Assembly (NCBI GenBank): GCA_020630245.1
Contig: JAHDBZ010000044.1
Span: 1 to 6,311, forward strand
DNA from: Candidatus Altimarinota bacterium
Lineage (GTDB): Bacteria > Patescibacteriota > Gracilibacteria > UBA4473
Length of the DNA: 6,311 nt
Direction of reading: 5' to 3'
A program made the position numbers and the translations under genes. Below, one piece after another: positions 4,119 to 6,311 of this stretch. How positions within the stretch are numbered: the stretch's first letter is position 1; each line of letters opens with the position of its first letter. Under the pieces are notes generated by a model. That model was not told where the DNA came from. It worked only from the letters and a program-made list of their open reading frames with translations, and ran no database searches.

Positions 4119-5246
4119 ATGAAACTAGAAAACAGAGTACTCGTGGGCGGTGGAACTGGAAACATCGGCAGTGCCACACTTAAAAAAATGTCAGACAACA
4201 ACACGTCTGCTTGGGGCCTGTTTAATAGTCAAAAAGTTTTAATGGATCAGCCAGCTACTATGGCAGATCTACAAAACGCGCTCCAAGAGACCTCATACGA
4301 AGAAGCATCACAGCTAGTACGCGCTTGCCTAGAAAAGCACGGAGAAAGCCACGAAGGAATTCCCTCAATCTTAGAGCAAAAAAAACTATGGGCGGATGGG
4401 AAAATTCTATTGGCTGATGCAACCACCAGAATAACCGCTGATGACGTAGAAATGACACTAAAAAGTGGTCACGGATATGCCGGAATTAACAAACATCCTT
4501 TCGTTAATTCTACTGCTGAACGATTTCGGTCTATGGTTCTCAACCCACAACGAGACGACCTCAACCCACTCTGTAATATCGAAGGCACAGTTATGGCGAA
4601 TAAAGGCCTTCTTCGACTTGTCATGAATCTCAAGCGAGCCGGAGAGTTCGTAAATATGATCGACCTCTGCTCTTCTGGAAGTATGGGAATTTTCTTAGAC
4701 ACGTACCGAGAAACTGGAGACGTCGGAACAGCTTTTGACGCTGCTATTAACAGCTTTGAACCGGACGCAAGTTTGGATTTCATGGGAGCCGATTTAGCCG
4801 GAAAACTTACAACTCCTCTACGAATCCTTGGTCATGATATTTCTGTAGATGACATCGTAGATGAAGATAAAGCAATCATAGATGCAAGCTATAAAAACCT
4901 ATCTCATGCCCAATTTCGAGAAAAATTAGTCAATGATACTCCCCTAAAAACGAAACTAAAAAAACTGGCCGGCAACCCAGTATTTTTGGCCACGGCAGAC
5001 ATCAAAAAAGGCAGCAATAAAATAATCACTTCCCTGGGGGTTGTTGGCAGCGAAGGAGTTATGGGAGCTTTAACGGGCCCGCAGAATATGGCTCATATCT
5101 ACACTGAAAATTCTGACACTCAACAAGGAGAATTTACGATCCCTGTCAAAACCGTTGGTGGACCAGGCTCTGGCAAATGGGCCACAGCATTAGGCTTGTA
5201 TGAGCAAATAATGGATGTAGATCGAGCCCTTAGTGCCCGAACCTAA
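4119..5246 (+). CDS. hom: Homoserine dehydrogenase-like oxidoreductase (divergent)
   Basis: This 375-residue protein resembles homoserine dehydrogenase, which reduces aspartate semialdehyde to homoserine on the way to threonine and methionine. Evidence in order: Rossmann loop GGGTGNIGS (10-18); ADATT (99-103) in place of 'VDCTA'; GINKHPF (122-128) with K125 at the 'TANK' lysine; EGTV (155-158); FEPDASLDFMGADLAGK (213-229), in which E214, D225 and K229 match the catalytic Glu, Asp and Lys of the yeast enzyme with the same 11- and 4-residue spacing; and VGGPGSGKWATALGL (346-360), matching the C-terminal 'GPGAG..TA' segment. There is no C-terminal ACT domain, although a separate ACT protein is encoded just upstream. 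A long low-similarity stretch follows the Rossmann loop (30-95). It has its own promoter and a 103-base gap from the ACT gene. Catalytic residues suggest real activity; a related dehydrogenase acting on another semialdehyde cannot be excluded. Confidence 0.72.
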   Translation: MKLENRVLVGGGTGNIGSATLKKMSDNNTSAWGLFNSQKVLMDQPATMADLQNALQETSYEEASQLVRACLEKHGESHEGIPSILEQKKLWADGKILLADATTRITADDVEMTLKSGHGYAGINKHPFVNSTAERFRSMVLNPQRDDLNPLCNIEGTVMANKGLLRLVMNLKRAGEFVNMIDLCSSGSMGIFLDTYRETGDVGTAFDAAINSFEPDASLDFMGADLAGKLTTPLRILGHDISVDDIVDEDKAIIDASYKNLSHAQFREKLVNDTPLKTKLKKLAGNPVFLATADIKKGSNKIITSLGVVGSEGVMGALTGPQNMAHIYTENSDTQQGEFTIPVKTVGGPGSGKWATALGLYEQIMDVDRALSART

Positions 5247-6274
5247 ACCTCAAAGTAACGCACTTTCCCGAGTTTTTCAGGAAGAATTAAGGTTAGCTTG
5301 CCGTTCTTTTTCTTCTTGTCATACCCCATCGCTTCCCAAAGCTTTTCATCTGGGACTTTGCAGGTGAGATCGACGTCAAATCCGTGAAAGATATTTTCGA
5401 TACGATCGGCCAGCTTCCACTTACAGATCTTTCGTTCGGCGGCGTACTGCGCGGCCATCACACACCCGATCGCGACTGCGCGACCGTGTGGTACTTTGTA
5501 TTTGGTCACGTGTTCGATGGCATGACCAAAGGTATGCCCGAAGTTGAGCATCTTGCGCTTACCGGCTTCTTTGAGGTCTGATTCAACGACTTTTTGTTTG
5601 ATCTGCATTGAGGCTGGCGCGAGTGAAAAGATTTCTTTGCGAATCGTTTTAAAATCTTTCTTGGCGAGTTTTTCTAGGGCTTTGAAATGTTTCGGCGAGG
5701 CCACCACCCCGTGCTTTACCATCTCGGCGATACCATTCTTGATCTCGATATCTGGCAGGGTCTTGAGAAATTGATCGGTCACCAGGATTGCTTCTGGAGC
5801 CTGGATAGCGCCAATGAGATTTTTTCCATATTCACAATCGATCCCCGTCTTACCGCCGATCGAGGCATCGACCATAGCGAGTAAAGTCGTCGGTACTTGG
5901 ATAAACGGAATCCCGCGCATGTAGATACTGGCCGCAAAACCCGCCATGTCTCCGACCACGCCACCTCCGACGGCGACGATTACCGAATCACGATCAAGCT
6001 GATTTTCAAAAGCGGCATTGAGGATTGCATCAATTGATTTCCAGTTCTTGGACTTCTCTCCGGGAGTGAGCACGACGATATTTTTGCCCGGTTTGGTTCG
6101 TTCTTTGGGCGTAAAGTATTTGGTCTTGGTTAAGACATTTTTATCAGTGACGATCAGAACTTTTCGATCGCCCAATCGCGCTTTTACATTCCGTTTTAGC
6201 GTCGCGAAGGTGTCATAAAATTCGATCGGGTAACTGGTCGTCTTGGCCGGTACTTTTACGTTGATGGTTTTCAT
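5243..6274 (-). CDS. aroB: 3-dehydroquinate synthase
   Basis: This is the second enzyme of the shikimate pathway, converting DAHP to 3-dehydroquinate in the cytosol with NAD and a divalent metal, usually zinc. The 343-residue length is slightly below the usual 350-370. All hallmarks are visible: AVGGGVVGDMAGF (101-113) for NAD binding, PTTLLAMVDASIGGKTGID (128-146), GKNLIGA (150-156), and metal ligands E184 (GIAEMVKHG), H247 (FGHTFGHA) and H263 (VPHGRAV). The N-terminus is complete and the ATG at 6274 starts directly before the first strand. The gene is convergent with the homoserine dehydrogenase-like gene and their stop codons overlap within CTAA. No other shikimate gene is in view, so it may head a minus-strand transcript of its own. 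Lysine-rich stretches (for example 320-326) occur near the C-terminus. The function is as certain as sequence reading allows. Confidence 0.96.
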   Translation of the reverse strand: MKTINVKVPAKTTSYPIEFYDTFATLKRNVKARLGDRKVLIVTDKNVLTKTKYFTPKERTKPGKNIVVLTPGEKSKNWKSIDAILNAAFENQLDRDSVIVAVGGGVVGDMAGFAASIYMRGIPFIQVPTTLLAMVDASIGGKTGIDCEYGKNLIGAIQAPEAILVTDQFLKTLPDIEIKNGIAEMVKHGVVASPKHFKALEKLAKKDFKTIRKEIFSLAPASMQIKQKVVESDLKEAGKRKMLNFGHTFGHAIEHVTKYKVPHGRAVAIGCVMAAQYAAERKICKWKLADRIENIFHGFDVDLTCKVPDEKLWEAMGYDKKKKNGKLTLILPEKLGKVRYFEV

Positions 6275-6282
6275 GTGAGGCG

Positions 6283-6288
6283 AGTATA
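6283..6288 (-). promoter_or_regulatory. Possible -10 box of aroB, nearly leaderless
   Basis: The minus strand has TATACT (5 of 6) only 8 bases upstream of the aroB ATG, which would place the transcript start within a few bases of the start codon. The corresponding -35 position falls at the window edge (ATTCTC, a poor match). No Shine-Dalgarno is present, consistent with a leaderless mRNA, but the support is thin. Confidence 0.3.
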
Positions 6289-6311
6289 AGCAAATACCCG
6301 GTTTTGAGAAT

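Overview
This is a bacterial window with seven closely packed protein genes, one of them cut by the left edge. Most genes belong to aspartate-family or aromatic amino-acid biosynthesis: aspartate-semialdehyde dehydrogenase (asd, partial), a DapA-type aldolase, a homoserine-dehydrogenase-like enzyme and 3-dehydroquinate synthase (aroB). Three less ordinary genes sit among them: a PurN-fold formyltransferase-like protein, an M23-type metallopeptidase without a signal peptide, and a protein with C-terminal aspartokinase-like ACT modules. I see no tRNA, rRNA, CRISPR array, insertion sequence or prophage gene, and no gene-free stretch longer than about 150 bases.

Layout. On the minus strand, reading right to left from 3236, the formyltransferase-like gene and the M23 gene are almost fused (3 bases between stop and start). 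After a 154-base gap come dapA and then asd, 47 bases apart. On the plus strand, diverging from the formyltransferase gene across a 131-base spacer, lies the ACT-domain gene, followed by the homoserine-dehydrogenase-like gene with its own strong sigma70-type promoter. aroB is on the minus strand at the right end, and its stop overlaps the stop of the homoserine-dehydrogenase-like gene by 4 bases.

The most interesting signal is regulatory. The regions upstream of the formyltransferase-M23 pair and of dapA-asd share a composite architecture. It has a 21-bp block (18 of 21 identical, including an 11-bp perfect core AAAATATGTAT), a 20-bp block (18 of 20 identical) and a TATAAA -10 box, with exactly the same spacing in both. 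A further copy of the core lies beside the dapA site. One copy also lies just in front of the ACT-domain gene, whose N-terminus could be a DNA-binding helical domain. My inference is a small amino-acid-responsive regulon in which the ACT protein senses a ligand (perhaps lysine, threonine or another aspartate-family product), controls both minus-strand units and may control itself. That would tie the unexplained formyltransferase and metallopeptidase to aspartate/lysine (or diaminopimelate) metabolism.

Organism. None of the seven starts has a convincing Shine-Dalgarno sequence; six have AT-rich leaders with TTAA-type sequence close to the ATG. Promoters look sigma70-like, and the standard code fits every gene. 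Compact packing, non-SD starts and divergent versions of familiar enzymes suggest an uncultured lineage, possibly a Patescibacteria/CPR member with unusually good biosynthetic capacity. This is a weak inference from style alone.
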